64,000 nt of DNA from Cryptomeria japonica (Eukaryota > Streptophyta > Pinopsida > Cupressales > Cupressaceae). The stretch lies in contig NC_081414.1 in NCBI RefSeq assembly GCF_030272615.1, positions 233,354,733-233,418,732 on the forward strand. The letters are read 5' to 3'. Below the pieces are notes generated by a model. That model had not been told where the DNA came from and made no database searches. It worked only from the letters and a program-made list of their open reading frames with translations. The translations under genes were made by a program, and so were the position numbers. Each line of letters starts with the position of its first letter. The first letter of the stretch is position 1. Shown here piece by piece: positions 44,601 to 57,344 of the stretch.

Positions 44601-46040
44601 CATTTACCAACGTGCAGTTTGGTTCCATTGCGAAGGAGGAGTGGCGGTTAGTGTGTTGAACAGCGAGAGGGGGGGTGTCATTGTTTGTTGTGTTGGCGTG
44701 ACCAAAGAAAGAGAGGAAGCGTGCAGGCTATGAGGGAGGAGGGTGGTTGGTGGTAATACCGACCCCTCCCTTTATTAAGGGGGGTGGTCAATATTACTAT
44801 CGACCACCCTTTATATTATATATTGTTTTACACTATAACCCCCACCACCACCTTTTTAAATAAAATTTGTTTTATTTGCTTAATTATAATTTCTTTATTA
44901 TATTTTAATAATTAATTAATGACCTCTATTTAAACATTCAACCCTTAATCCCTCCTTAGCAAATTTAAATATATATTTTGATTTTCCAATATTTATAATT
45001 AAGGGTTTTCATATGTATATTTAAACAATTGGTTTAGATATATATATATATTACATGTTCGAAAAGTATATTATATGTGACATTTTAATAATTCTAATTT
45101 TATATACATGTATCTTCTCAACATAATAGTTCGAGTTGGCAATATTATCTAATGATAGTTCAATCACTTAATCTTTATTCAAATAACTACCTATAATTGA
45201 CAATCGCCCCCATGTATATAATGTCTATACATATATTCAAACGATCGAGTCACAATTATCGAACTAACATGCTGATGAGATTCATATCTACTTATACCAA
45301 GATATTAACTCATCCTTTATAAACAACATTAAGTCACTAGATCACTTGACTCTTTTTCCTCCAAATACCAAAACTAATCTTTACTCTTATAGACGTAATA
45401 AACATAACAATTACCAATGGCATACAATAATTAAGAACACTAAACACACAAACTAAGCAAGCATCAAGCGACTTTTCATAAAGATCAACCAATAAAATAT
45501 GAAGACCGAACAAATTGACAGACGACTAACTGAAGACACTCACCCGAGTGTAACTGACTAAAAATAGGGTCAACTACTATCTCCTTCACTTCCATCAGAA
45601 AATATAAGGCACACTCAGACCTACGTAGCTAGGTGGAGACGTTACCCCGTACCTACCCGGTACTTGTACCTGCAATATCCTGCATCATCGAACCACACAT
45701 GCATATATACCATATATAAAACACGACATACATACCAATGAAGGAGAATCGCGACGTTCCCTGTCTCACCAAAATGAGTGAAGGAGAATCGTCCCCTTGC
45801 ATCCAATACACTTGCAGACACACAACATACATTGCATAAATAAGTAAAGTGTCAGTACATTGCAATAAACCATACTATGCCATAAATCACAAGTACAGAA
45901 ATAGTGTAAATAAATCATGCATCTCATATTCAGATTAAGCATGGAATAATGTCATATAAATTTGAATAATAATTCATGATAATGTATCCACTGAAAATAA
46001 CTAGAACAAAATATGAGTCCAAACGAGTAGGGGTACTACA
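41673..46040. mobile_element. 4.4-kb TG...CA element with 5-bp duplication CCCAT
   Basis: Starts TGTAATGCCCTGCC, ends GGGGTACTACA, and is flanked by CCCAT at 41668-41672 and 46041-46045, so the boundaries are firm. I found no internal pair of LTRs and no pol. It could be a very long solo LTR or a non-autonomous LTR element. The one coding signal is the minus-strand ORF 43280-43675. The rest (41690-43270 and 43690-46030) shows no recognisable gene. Confidence 0.7.
43280..43675 (-). CDS. 131-aa acidic protein with a histone H3 tail-like N-terminus
   Basis: Open from ATG 43675. The N-terminus MVRVKQTACKSVAGYA matches the plant histone H3 tail at 9 of 16 positions after Met, including R2, K4, Q5-T6-A7, K9 and S10. 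R8 is Cys (TGC), one CpG transition from CGC. There is no histone fold. The rest is acidic and disordered, rich in Glu, Pro and Ser. The C-terminal third has three imperfect 11-residue repeats (EGYTPLSDNES, MGYIPLSEIKF, EGYTPLDPAEF). It may be an exon or fragment of a longer protein encoded by the 41673-46040 element. Function unknown. A histone-mimic role is speculation. Confidence 0.45.
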   Translation of the reverse strand: MVRVKQTACKSVAGYAHYLKVKKDSLTPVKPIVDDNPTEENPAPEESKEIEKGPTQSPTIEVTVEKGKEPKLECSPKRPIVISSDSSEGYTPLSDNESMGYIPLSEIKFEGYTPLDPAEFDKCTSPFFSEE

Positions 46041-47280
46041 CCCATAATGAGATAATAAATTGATAGGAGTAAGTGTAATATTACAATGGGGAATGCACAT
46101 GCATTCATCCACTTTGCCTAGAGCTCACTGCTCAAAAAAGAAACCCAGAAGGGATACAACCCTTAAGGAAGACTCACTACATTATAGGAAGGCTCAGGAC
46201 CTTATAGGAAGTCTCACTAACTTAAAAAAGCATTCAGATTACATTTGGAGAATCATGAAGTGATGAAATAGCATCTCCACATTCCCGAGTACAGTTTTGG
46301 TTAAGCTCACTGTCAAATATTCTCTGCAACACACTTCTTCACATAACTTCACACAAGTTTCCTGCTACTAAATATTGATACAATATTCAGATATAGCATG
46401 ATACCTCTCAACGATTATTACATTCATTTATACAAGTCATCATCCCATGAAATAGAGGTCGGCTCAACACATGCTATACATTACAAAAATATAATTACAC
46501 ATGCTATAACAATGCATGTAGACCAAAACAATGGCAGATAAGACATAGTCTGGACCTAAACAACCACTGCAAATATGAAACACCTCCAAGAATTATGCCT
46601 CGATCATCTGCAACATGCTACCACATCATGCATATCACATAACATGAAGAACATCGCCAGACAAGGTAAATCTTCAATAACGTGCACAATAATCAATTAG
46701 GACCATCAATATGCATAGAACATGATCTAGAACTATTCACAAGAAATGTGAATTGCACCACAAAAACCACAACAACTCGGATTGCAAGAATAATTATCAT
46801 TTCCCTACCGGAGCTCAAGAACACCAACATAATTGACTGTCAACTTGAAAGATTCGCTTGTGGATTTCCAAATCATGAGCCGATCTCAACTGAGGACACA
46901 CATCAATGCTCTGAATACATCCCACACATTCGCAACTAAAGATATTATAATTTCAAAGAAATACAAACAGATTTACCAAAACCTCTCAACACTGAAAAAC
47001 CAAGCAAGATGCGGTCGATATACCAGATCACAAAAAATGATCAATTCTTCATGCGGACCTTTGAAACTTCTAGTGAATCAACTAGAGATAAGTATCTGAA
47101 AAACCATTAATCTGCATTAGGTCATCTACAACACATGGGATAAACCAACTCATTCAATCTGACTACAACACTAAAACACATATATAACATATTCAACATA
47201 TTCCTCTATCCAATAATTCTCCCCATATGTCAATCTCCCCATATGTTGACACCAATGACAACATATCAATTGATGTCCTT

Positions 47281-48116
47281 ATTGCATATTACAACCTATT
47301 AGGACCTATTAGGTCCTATTATGCGTAGTAGGACCTATTTGTCCTAGTAGGAGCTATTAGGACCTGTTAGGTCCTATTATGGCATAATAGGACCTATTAG
47401 GACATGTTAGGTCCTATTATAGCATATTAGGGCCTATTAGGACCTATTAGGCCCTATTATGGCATATTAGGACTTATTAGGTCCTATTATGCCTAGTAGG
47501 ACCTATTAGGACAAATTATGTCCTATTATGGCATAATAGGTTGCATTACATGTCTTAAGACCCCTTAAGACCCCTCAGGACCTATTACGACCCGTTAAGA
47601 CCCCTTAGGACCTATTATGTCCTATTATGGCATAATAGGACCTATTAGGATCTATTAGGTCCTATTATGGCATATTAGGACCTATTAGGACCTATTAGGT
47701 CCTCTTATGCCTGGTAGGACCTATTTGTCCTAGTAGGACCTATTTGTCCTAGTAGGACCTATTAGGTCCTATTATGGCATAATAGGACATATTAGGACCT
47801 ATTAGGTCCTATTATGGCATATTATGACCTATTAGGTCGTATTATGCCTAGTAGGACCTATTAAGACTTATTAGGTCATATTATGGCATAATAGGACATA
47901 TTAGGACCTATTAGGTCCTATTATGGCATATTATGACCTATTAGGTCGTATTATGCCTAGTAGGACCTATTAAGACTTATTAGGTCATATTATGGCATAA
48001 TAGGACCTATGAGGACCTATTAGGTCCTATTAGGACCTATTAGGTCCTATTAGGACCTATTAGGACATATTAGGACCTATTAGGTCCTATTACATGTCTT
48101 AAGACCCCTTAGGACT
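47281..48116. repeat. Palindromic satellite array, block 3
   Basis: Same words as block 1. A stretch of about 100 bases (GGCATAATAGGACATATTAG...GGACCTATTAAGACTTATTA) is repeated almost exactly at about 47780 and 47880. Confidence 0.9.
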
Positions 48117-49519
48117 TGTATGTGGGAAAAGCGGTTCAATGAAACTGAATTATGAAAATTATTCAAAGACTTGCCCACACACCAATGGGACTCTTGGTGC
48201 AAGTTATGGAGCTGTGAGGAATAGCTCAAGTTCCCAAGGGGTGTTCCATTATTCTCTATCTCACAAGATCCCTCAAGCCAATGCCTTTGCTCTCAGATCA
48301 TTGAGCAAAGTGACTTAAGGATGACAAATGTAAGAATGAGGGATATTTTAGATCAAATTTTAGTATGAATGCATCCTATTTATGCCTGATTTTAACAAAT
48401 GAGCTAAACTAGATGATAAGATGACAATATTAGTAAAAAATACTATCTTAACATGATATACTAGTTATATGATTTAACTAAGATGATAGAAATGCTTCTA
48501 AAATGATTATTAGATTTATTTCTATTGAAAAGAGAGGCTAGATGCTTGCTAAAATTGAGTATAAGTATGATGCTAAAGACTTGGATGTTTTGAAGAAGGA
48601 ATGGGCTCTATTTATAGGGAAAATAGGGCAATGGATGGTCAAGATTGGATAATCTTATCAAGGGCCAAGACTGCTTGAGAGGAGAGGTAAGAAGCATTAA
48701 ATGCTTGAGAAGACCTCATGGCTACCTAAGGAGATAAGTATTGAGGTTAGGTTAGGGTTATCCATTGGATAAAGATTTTACCCAAAGGATAAACTCTTGT
48801 GCAAGGGTTAAAGGGATAACCATGGTCAAAGCAATGAATGCTTGATGAGACCCCTGGGTTAGATGAGGGTTGAGCTAGGCAAAAAGTCTCTAACCATGCC
48901 ACAAAGGGTTAGTTAACCATTAATGGTTTAAAATAATTTGGGGACAAATTTGTAAGAGTCCTTCCAAATTTGGGGGTATTCAACAAGTTAGCTTGTTGAG
49001 GGCATAAAGGCTTTAATGCCTTTGGAAGACTTTACTCCAAATTTGTGAAGTGACATCCTCAAATTTAGGGAAAGGGGATAATTGAAGGATTTAGGCTAAT
49101 TGATTAGGATTAGATGGGTTTTAGAAGAATTTAGGAAGGGGGTTTAGGAGGCAAGTGGGAGATGTAGGATTTTGCAAGTGGGTGAGGGATAATATGATTA
49201 AAATAAATTGCTTTATTTCAATTATGGTTGCAAGTGGATGATTAAATAAATTAGATTTATTTATTTGGGGTGAACTTATTTAATTAAATGTAAATTTAAT
49301 TAAAAGTAGAGAGAAAGGATTTAATTAAATAAAATGATTTATTCAATTAAATGATATAAAAGGCTTAAGTGAATTTAAATAAATAAATTGAATAATTTAT
49401 TTAATTAAATAGAGGAATGTGGATGATTTAATTAAATTAGATTTAACCAAATAGAGGAATGAGAATAAAATGAACATTAAATATTAATTTAGGAATATGG
49501 TCATTTTTATACGTCTACA
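48117..49519 (-). mobile_element. Tat-type solo LTR on minus
   Basis: On minus it starts TGTAGACGTATAAAAATGAC at 49519 (compare TGTAGACACC of the other Tat LTRs), then has the typical AATTAAATAAAT inverted repeats (49195-49490). It ends near 48117 against satellite sequence. No polypurine tract or coding sequence adjoins either side. Flanks are GGACT and TGACC, so a target duplication is not demonstrable. Length is about 1.4 kb. Confidence 0.65.
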
Positions 49520-49566
49520 TGACCTATTACGACCCCTTAAGACCCCTTAAGGTCCCTATTATGACC
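49520..49566. repeat. Palindromic satellite array, block 4 (end)
   Basis: TGACCTATTACGACCCCTTA then AGACCCCTTAAGGTCC. This is the last satellite words before unique sequence. Confidence 0.85.
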
Positions 49567-49903
49567 ACAATCTAGAGAGAAATTTAAATTTTGAATGTTA
49601 TTGAAAATACATATGTATGCATATGTGTGCTTGAAAGTTTCAAATTCAATGTGTACATGTGATCAAATCTTCAATATGTTATTGGATTTCTATGTGATCT
49701 AATATTCTTGATTTCATATAAGTATGTTCTCAAATGTGTCTCTAGCTTGTACATGTATGTACATGTTTTATTATTTATTCATTTTGAAAGTTAATTTAAA
49801 AAAAAAAATTGTATTCATTAATTAAATTGAAATGTATGTATATGCAGAGATAAGATTATCCATCCCACATTTATATGTGCATATATATCTAGACATATTA
49901 CAC

Positions 49904-52180
49904 ATGGATGAGTTTGACATAGACGAGGTTCTTAATCCACAACAGGCTCCACTCCCTGTAAATGACCCAACTGATGGTGCACCACCTCCACCTCCACCTC
50001 CACCTCCACCCCTTGGATCTGATGAGGCTCGATATTAAGCCATGATTGGTCAAAATGTTGGAACCATACAAGAAAGAGTACATGAGATCCTTAGAGAACC
50101 CTACATGTCATGTCACATGGTGCATTTTGCATCGAAGATGCAAAGCGTTCTTGATGCAGTTAGAGCCATTATTGAGGAGCTTGATTCACATTGTGCATGG
50201 AGAGAGGAGAGACGCCAGTTCTATTCAGATGGCCTCTCCTATAGGGACATTTTAGACTTGAAAATAACCAAAGCACACATAGCTCCTTATTTTGTAAACC
50301 CTATCACAAATGAACCAATTCCTGCAAATAAATCATGCATCAATGAGATAGTGTATACATCAATAGATGAATAATAGTTTTTGAGAGTGGTGGTGGATGG
50401 TATTTGACCAACCACCACATGCTAACTTAGAGTGCCCCCTATAGTTTTTGAGGAAATTATATGTAGAGTTTACTATGAGTTTAAAACCCAATTATTTTGA
50501 TATGAGATCATTCAAGGGTGTTGGTGGTGGCATACCACAACATAGGTTGGGGGTATGTATTGACCCCAACCGACTTGTCCCTTGCCAGCCCATTTTGGAT
50601 CCCCCTTCTGCTGTTATACATGTTCCTGTTCACCAACATTTTATGATCTCGATATTAGGTGCATTGACAACACTTACTAGTAACCTTAGTGAGAAGATAT
50701 CTGATTTGGTAGTTGGCTATGATGTTGGTGGAGATTTAGGAGGAGATGATGATTACATTACAGTCATTCCCTATACATCAACACCCCATTTTTGTACTAG
50801 TTGTCATCAATTATTCTATGGGCTCGATGATGATCAAGGTGCATCCAGTTCACATCACCATCCATCCTCTTCAACTGCACATGGATCATCCCTTGATCAT
50901 GATTATAATATTGGTTTAGATGTCGATTTCTTATGTGTCGATGATCATCCGACAGATGAACATGATAGACAGGTATGCATGTAAGTTATAGATTTTTTTT
51001 TTAATGAAATTAATTTATTATATATAAAATTGAACATATATATATATAATGTATATCTAGTTCATGTACATATGTCTTGATTATGTCTCTAGGCCATGGC
51101 CGGGGCCCACACTTTGACTAGATCTTCAGATCATTTTACTTTATGTCGACACCTCTCGATATCAACATGCCTTTTGGGGTACTATTTTTAAAATTAAATT
51201 TATTTTTTAAATTAATTTTCAAAGAAATTACATAAATTATGTAACTTACAACTTCAAGTACAATTTTAACTTAAATTTTAAATGTAGATTAAAATTTAGA
51301 CAACCATGTGTGTACATATTATTAATTTGTTGACTTATATAAATTTAAATGTCAAACTTTTTTAACTTAGGGGACCGTGACACCGACTTCCATGTTGGAT
51401 CATGCACCTGCAATTGTTGTGAGTGCTCCTCTAGCATCGGTTGTTGTAGATGAGCCTATGGATAATGTACGTTGACTCTCTAGAGTCAATTTTTTATACA
51501 TGTCTAGATATAAATTTTACATTTGAACAATCAAGAGCTTAAGTAAACATAAAAAATGAATTTTGTTACAAGTGCACATGACTATTACGATGGTTTTTTA
51601 AAACCCATATCATGGTGACCCTCTTGTTGGTTTTCTGCAGACATCGACTGCATTTTAGGTGAAAAATTTAATTTATAATAAATACTTGAGTTTTTAAATA
51701 AAATTTTGTGCATGTGTACATGCATATGTAGTTAAACCATACAACTCGTGTACACATTGATGTACGTGCTCTTTTTTGACCTTGTAGGATCTCTTTAATA
51801 CCACTTTTTCTTCTGACATTACAACCACTCAGACCACAACACCTGTACATACTGATGTAGAGCATGTGGATGTGCATAGAGGAGATGATCATTAGGTACA
51901 CAATATATATTTAAACTCACTTGAGTACCTATTTTAAAAGCACCTAATTTTAGGATATGTACATGTAAAATTTCTAGGAGGTCTAATATTTTTATTTATA
52001 TAATTGAACATTATTTATTTAAATTTAATATTTCTATTTTAAATTCATTGAGATCTATGTGAACTATAGCATGAGATAGGAGAGACATTGACAACCCCCA
52101 TAGCACCTGGAGATGTAGAGCACCCGGTGGAGAGAGGAGATGAGCCTACTCATGTACATACGACAAGTTTTTTAGTTGTA
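49904..52180 (+). pseudogene. Unrecognised multi-exon gene of the giant transposon (plus strand)
   Basis: I do not recognise the product. First exon from ATG 49904: MDEFDIDEVLNPQQAPLPVN, a run of ten Pro from a CCACCT repeat (49981-50013), TAA at 50036, then the same frame to 50374 (GTIQERVHEILREPYMSCHM, HIAPYFVNPITNEPIPANKS). A second open part, 50448-50952 (IPQHRLGVCIDPNRL, DDQGASSSHHHPSSSTAHGS), ends at a donor, GACAG|GTATGC. Further exon-like pieces with good borders lie at 51092-51179 (...TCTCTAG|GCC), 51371-51466 (...AACTTAG|GGG to AAT|GTACG), 51789-51894 and about 52074-52170. The last two share repeats of the type DVEHxVxRGD. It converges with the transposase-like gene. It may be a second transposon-encoded protein. 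Confidence 0.5.
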
Positions 52181-52283
52181 ATAGTTAGTTAAATTGATAA
52201 ATTACAAATATAAATTTAAATCATGTAATAGTTTTAAATTTATACTTCATATTGTAACTCACAAGTTCATTTTTGTCTTGTAG

Positions 52284-55260
52284 AGTGTGAAGGAACACAA
52301 TGGACCACTGAGAGGGGGGTGAATCAATGGTGATCAATAAAAACTTTGACTCCTAAAAGATCTACACTCTAATAACATAAATCAATAAGCTATGAGCAAA
52401 GGTATCAAACACATGAGCACACACATAAGAGGCAACCCATATCACAAGTGCATACGAAGAAAACCCATGGTGGGGAAAAACCTTGGTGATAAATGTTGTT
52501 GGAGTTTACTTCAATCCAGCCCCATAATGAAATCACTAGTTACAACTTTTATGGGCACCAACCCAAAGGAGGATCAACCCTTGAAGTTTATGGGCATCAA
52601 CCTAAATCTTTAGGGAACCAACCTAAGGAATACCAACCCCTATAGTTTATGAGCTTCTACTCAAAGGAGCACCTACCCTTGCTCTGAGCACCCACTCAGA
52701 GATTACAATGAATTTAATTACAAATACAAATTATGCACCTTGTTACAAATGAGTTTTGTAACCCTCTATGATTCACAATCAAACATGCTTTACTGTGACA
52801 ACACTTTGATAATATTTTCGTTTGTTCTTATTGTCTTCTCTTTGCTTCATTCTTCTCTTTCTCTGAACTCTGTTTTCAATCTCTACTCTCTGCCTCTTTT
52901 CCTCTTTCCTCTATACAACCAATTCTCTACTCTTCTTCTCTGCTACTTTCTATCTCTTTGTCTTTATTGCTTTCTATCTCTTTGTCTCTTTTGCTATCTA
53001 TCTCTTTGTTATGCTTCTACAACTACACACCTATTAGCTCGGTGGCTATCACACTCATTACATAACTCTACTATGTTCTGAACTGCTCTCCTCTATGTTC
53101 TATAAACACATCAACACCCTATAATCATGCTATCACAACACTTTCTATCTTGTTTATAAGCCCTACACTTCTAGGTCACACCACCCTATTCTTCATGACT
53201 ACATTCATCAACTACACCAACCTCTACACAGTCGGTCAAATCATACCTCATCGCATGTCAGACAAACTTGTTTGCCTCGTTATCATGTCACTAGATGTGC
53301 ACAAGTTTCTATACAATATGCGGATCATTCATATAGTCGGTTTACATTTTTTCCAGTCAACAATTCAAGTTCCTATGCACACACGACACCACCAATCTAT
53401 TTATTTCATTGACTTTTACATAGGACTATTGATCTGCAAGATTCAACCTAAAAATGATTAGGTCATAATCGATATTGTGGCAATTTCACAGGCCACACCA
53501 TCAACCACTTTTGCCACATGTTCATACAACTCTGCCAACTCATTTCCCTCAAGGCTATCCTTTCTCTACATGGTCATCTCTACTTCTTGTAAGATTTCAT
53601 TCTTTGTCTTGAGTATGATCTCAGACTAGCCACTCACATTAAATGAGTCTTATATGTCTTCAGGTTGTTGTGTACATAGATTACTAAACTTAATAATCTC
53701 AATCTGCCCAACAAATATGATCCAACCTCTATTGATCACCTCAAGCCACACACCAGTCAGCTACAGATCCACCATTAATGAATTATTCATCCTTTGTTGA
53801 CCTACCCAGACAAGATCGACAACTTCCTCCATCATCACTGACTTCTGCATTGATTGGATCAATCAGTTGCCTTATTCAACAATTCTGCATTTATGTTTGA
53901 TTACCTTGAGCACACATGTCATCACATTCTTTGTCCAAGTCACTCTATCAATCCTAATCAACATCCTTGTGAACTATTGGGATGCCCATATCAGTTGAAC
54001 TTCATGCTGTGACTAACCTTCATGTTATGTAGACATGTTGCATGTACCGAGTTGACAATAAATGTTTATCTCGATCTACTCTGTCAACTGGATTTCTCTT
54101 TCCTCATGTTCATCACCATAGTTATCCCGATATTGATTTCTTAAAGCTCTATTGGTATAGTTTAAACTATTGGGATGGCATCTTGCCTCTACTCCACCTT
54201 CACAACTTATCCCGATGACCTTGTGATGCCTTTGGGCCCTTTCATCGACATGAGTTACTACGATGAAAACCTTGCCTTTGATTTCACCTATTGCCATAAG
54301 CTATCTTGGAGCACAATCTTCATGTTGTTAGACCTTATTGGCATAAGTTACCTGAAACTAAAAAAATTCAAGTCAAAAGACCACTCATCGAAGTTACCAT
54401 AACTATCAGCATAGGAAAATCATGCTAGAATGATCAAACAAGTTATATTGATAACATACTGTCGACCTCCCTTTTATTTGTATAGGTATTCCAAAACTCA
54501 AACTCCAAGGTGACAAACTTCATCAGTATAGGTTATTTCAAAATGATAAATCCATAGTCCTTCAGCTTATCGACATATGTCATACCGATTAAGAAAGCTT
54601 CCATAGAGATGACCTTGTGATTCCTTTATTCTGTCACTATGAGTTGTGCTGATGATCATGCCAAGGGGTCTTCTCTTTATTCCACCCTTGGTAGCTATTT
54701 TGATACATATCCTCAGTCTCCTGGCTGACATAGCTACCCCGATATGACATAAACTGTACATGACCCAACATTAACCTAACTTATGCCAATAGCCATTTCT
54801 TCCACACAACTCGGTATCAGCCAAGTTATTCTGATACGACCACTTGAGCAGATATCACCTACACAACACTTGATCGAAATTGCTATCCTGATATGATCAC
54901 TAGAGCAACACAACACTTGATCGACATAACATAGTAGGTTCTTGCCGATATACATGATTTATTGTTTTCACAACCCCAACATCAAGACATCCAACAAGAA
55001 CTTCATAGACTTCATAGGCATTGTGGGAGTCTGCAACAACACTGTCTTCTTCAACAATCTAATCCATCAACCTGATCACTATGATCTCTGCAAGTTTCTC
55101 CAACTTATGACATCAAACAACCCAATCTTAGCAACTCTTCTACTTCATCTACAGATTGCAAGTAGAGTTGCCTGGTTGACTTCGACATCAATGTCACTCT
55201 TCTGCAACTTCATCAAATCAACCTTGCACACACACATGTTGACATCAATGACAACTTTAA
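52284..55260 (-). mobile_element. Copia-like LTR remnant on minus
   Basis: The left end on plus is TGTAGAGTGTGAAGGAACAC then CACTGAGAGGGGGGTGAATC, the mirror of the CACCCCCCTCTCAGTG end seen in the copia LTRs here. The right side contains CACATGTTGACATCAATGAC, the mirror of the copia polypurine-proximal sequence. Between them, CCGATATGA-like words recur (54480-54900). No coding domain could be read. Both ends are approximate and no target duplication was found. Confidence 0.45.
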
Positions 55261-55524
55261 TGCCAACAAAGTGATTCTCTTCATTCTGGTTTGCATGGCT
55301 TGAAGAGGAGTCTAGATTTTAGGGACTCCTCTTGATTTTAGGGGATAGATATAGATTTATTACATGTTTTATGCAGTTTACTGTTCCATCATGGACTTTT
55401 TTTAATTTCAAGACCTATGTATGTCATACTTATTTATTTTATGTAGTTTGTTTATTTCATGTCATGGACTTGTTTCATCATGGACAATACATATATATGC
55501 TTTACGAGCTACAACATGTGTTTC

Positions 55525-55608
55525 ATATATATATATATACATTTATATATATGTATATGTATATGTATATGTATATATATGTATATGTATATATCTAGAT
55601 ATATACAT

Positions 55609-55656
<48 letters not shown>

Positions 55657-55704
55657 ACATACATACATACATACATATATATATATACATACATGCATAC
55701 ATAC

Positions 55705-55797
<93 letters not shown>

Positions 55798-55802
55798 TCT
55801 AG

Positions 55803-55862
<60 letters not shown>
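55525..55862 (+). repeat. Compound microsatellite (TA/TACA)n then (CA)n
   Basis: ATATAC/GTATAT and CATATA hexamers from 55525 to 55800, then about 28 uninterrupted CA units (55805-55860). All ORFs covering it are artefacts. Confidence 0.97.
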
Positions 55863-55863
<1 letters not shown>

Positions 55864-56420
55864 GTTTATTACATTTTTCAGGACCTACATGCACATGTTA
55901 TTATATTTATTTCATGGGTCGACGTTAAATATTATATGCTTTCTACATCATATGTATGTATGGACATTCATACTTTCTAGAACACTTTGTTATATATGTA
56001 TGCATATGGATTTTATAATTATGTCTTCTTAAATCTACATGTGCATGTGTTGAATTATATATTGATTTCTAATCTAATGCTCGAGTATATATGTACCTTG
56101 ATTACAAATTTGAAAAATAATCTACATTTAACTTAATCATGTATAACTTAAATAATTAATACACATTTAAACTAAATATACAAGTGCATTTAATTAAAAC
56201 ATTATATAAATGCTCAAAACAATTGACATATATATTTAATAAGTTACACAATAATAAATATATGTGTATGTATATATATTAAGCAATTTACATGAAACAC
56301 AATCATTTTAATATATACACATAAGCAATTTACATGAATCAAGATCAATTTAATAATATACACATAAGTAATTTACATGAAGCAATAAAAAATATACATC
56401 TATATTAGATAATATGTGTA
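55863..56420. other. AT-rich spacer
   Basis: No gene or repeat beyond short ACACATAAGCAATTTACATGA duplications at about 56290-56380. Confidence 0.5.
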
Positions 56421-56429
56421 CACAATTAA

Positions 56430-56650
56430 ATTAGGACATGCATCATGGCTTAAAAGGGGATGGACCTATTTAAGATGTATGGCTTAAAAGGGAGGGGGGG
56501 GGGGTTGCTATTTAGGATGTATGGCTTAAGGGGATGAACCTAATTAGGACTTCCAATTTAAGGGGACATGGACCTAATCAAGACATGGCTTAAGGGGATG
56601 GACCTAATTTAGACATGTGGCTTAAGGGGATTCAAGTCTAAGGGGAATAG
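56430..56650. repeat. Subterminal-type repeat array A (GGCTTAAGGGGATGGACCTA units)
   Basis: Five or six imperfect copies of a unit of about 35 bases with GGCTTAAGGGGATGGACCTA and ATTAGGACATG. The words CTTAAGGGG and CCTAATTAGG are relatives of the satellite words CCCCTTAAG and CCTATTAGG at 32287-34465, in reverse orientation. Confidence 0.8.
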
Positions 56651-56819
56651 TGTTCATGTATGCACATAGCACATTTATTATTTTTAAATGAAAAATAAAT
56701 AACATATATACATGTATATATAGGAAGCAATAAATAGCATACACATACATTAAATAAATGAAGCAATTATAACTAGAACGCACACATATAAAGCAACACA
56801 AATAGCATGCACAATTGTA

Positions 56820-57010
56820 CACATGATTGATCCATATCTGAAATATAAAAGTTTGATTCACATCTTAAATATATAAAAGTTTGATCCACACCTCAAATAT
56901 AAAAGTTTGATCCACATGTCAAATTTAAAAGTTTGATCAACATTTTAAATATATTAAAGTGATTCAATCTAAAACATTAAAAGTTTGATACAATCTAAGA
57001 CACTAAAAGT
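56820..57010. repeat. Short tandem repeat (AAAAGTTTGATCCACAT units)
   Basis: Seven imperfect copies of a 22-25 base unit TTTAAATATAAAAGTTTGAT followed by CCACATC or CACATC. Confidence 0.75.
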
Positions 57011-57344
57011 TCAATTTAAATCTAGGAAATAACATTTTAAATTTGACCCTACATAGAGACAATCAGGTTCTTGAAAGATCTATAAATTAGATCCTCGCCC
57101 CCGAGACAAATTTTGGCTTGTAGGAGACCTACATGTAATAAATTTAATGAGTTAAAATTAGAATTCAATTAAACATACACATTAAAAATAGAAATTAACT
57201 AAACATTTAACAAAAAAATGATGCTTACCAATTTATTGGAAACCTTGACTTAATTAGATTCATCAACTTGTTTTACATGCCACCAACAACAAAAACTAAC
57301 ATAAACCTACAAAAACAAAAAACAAAGTTTGATATATAAAAAGG

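Larger units (their letters stand above)
41471..47270 (-). mobile_element. Copia LTR remnant on minus, split by a 4.4-kb insertion
   Basis: 41471-41672 read on minus ends ...CCACCCCCTCTCAATTCGTT then GCATTGCTACCAACA. 46046-47270 contains GAATGCATGTGCATTC and GCAGTGAGCTCTAGG, both features of the LTR at 34466-35398. On minus the far end reads GTCAACATATGGGGAGATTG, a copia polypurine region, so some internal sequence is attached as in the remnant at 30341. The exact right end (47225-47280) is uncertain. The insert 41673-46040 divides it. Confidence 0.65.

Noticed and set aside
44782-44809. Stem-loop GGGTGGTC / GACCACCC with AATATTAC in the loop, like a geminivirus replication origin
   Set aside because: The loop lacks the full TAATATTAC, no Rep gene or iterons are nearby, and the local sequence is full of GGTGG/CCACC words that pair by chance.
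48112-49524. Target site duplication around the Tat-type solo LTR
   Set aside because: Flanks GGACT and TGACC do not match, and the satellite context makes short matches meaningless.
52740-53461. Two plus-strand ORFs (113 and 103 codons) rich in Leu, Ser and Phe, like a membrane protein
   Set aside because: They lie within a CT-rich stretch of a copia-like LTR remnant. The hydrophobic pattern follows from TCTTT/CTCTC repeats.
55421-56032. Long ORFs of 117 to 203 codons on both strands
   Set aside because: They are translations of the TA/TACA and CA microsatellite (for example HTHTHTHT) with no protein signature.
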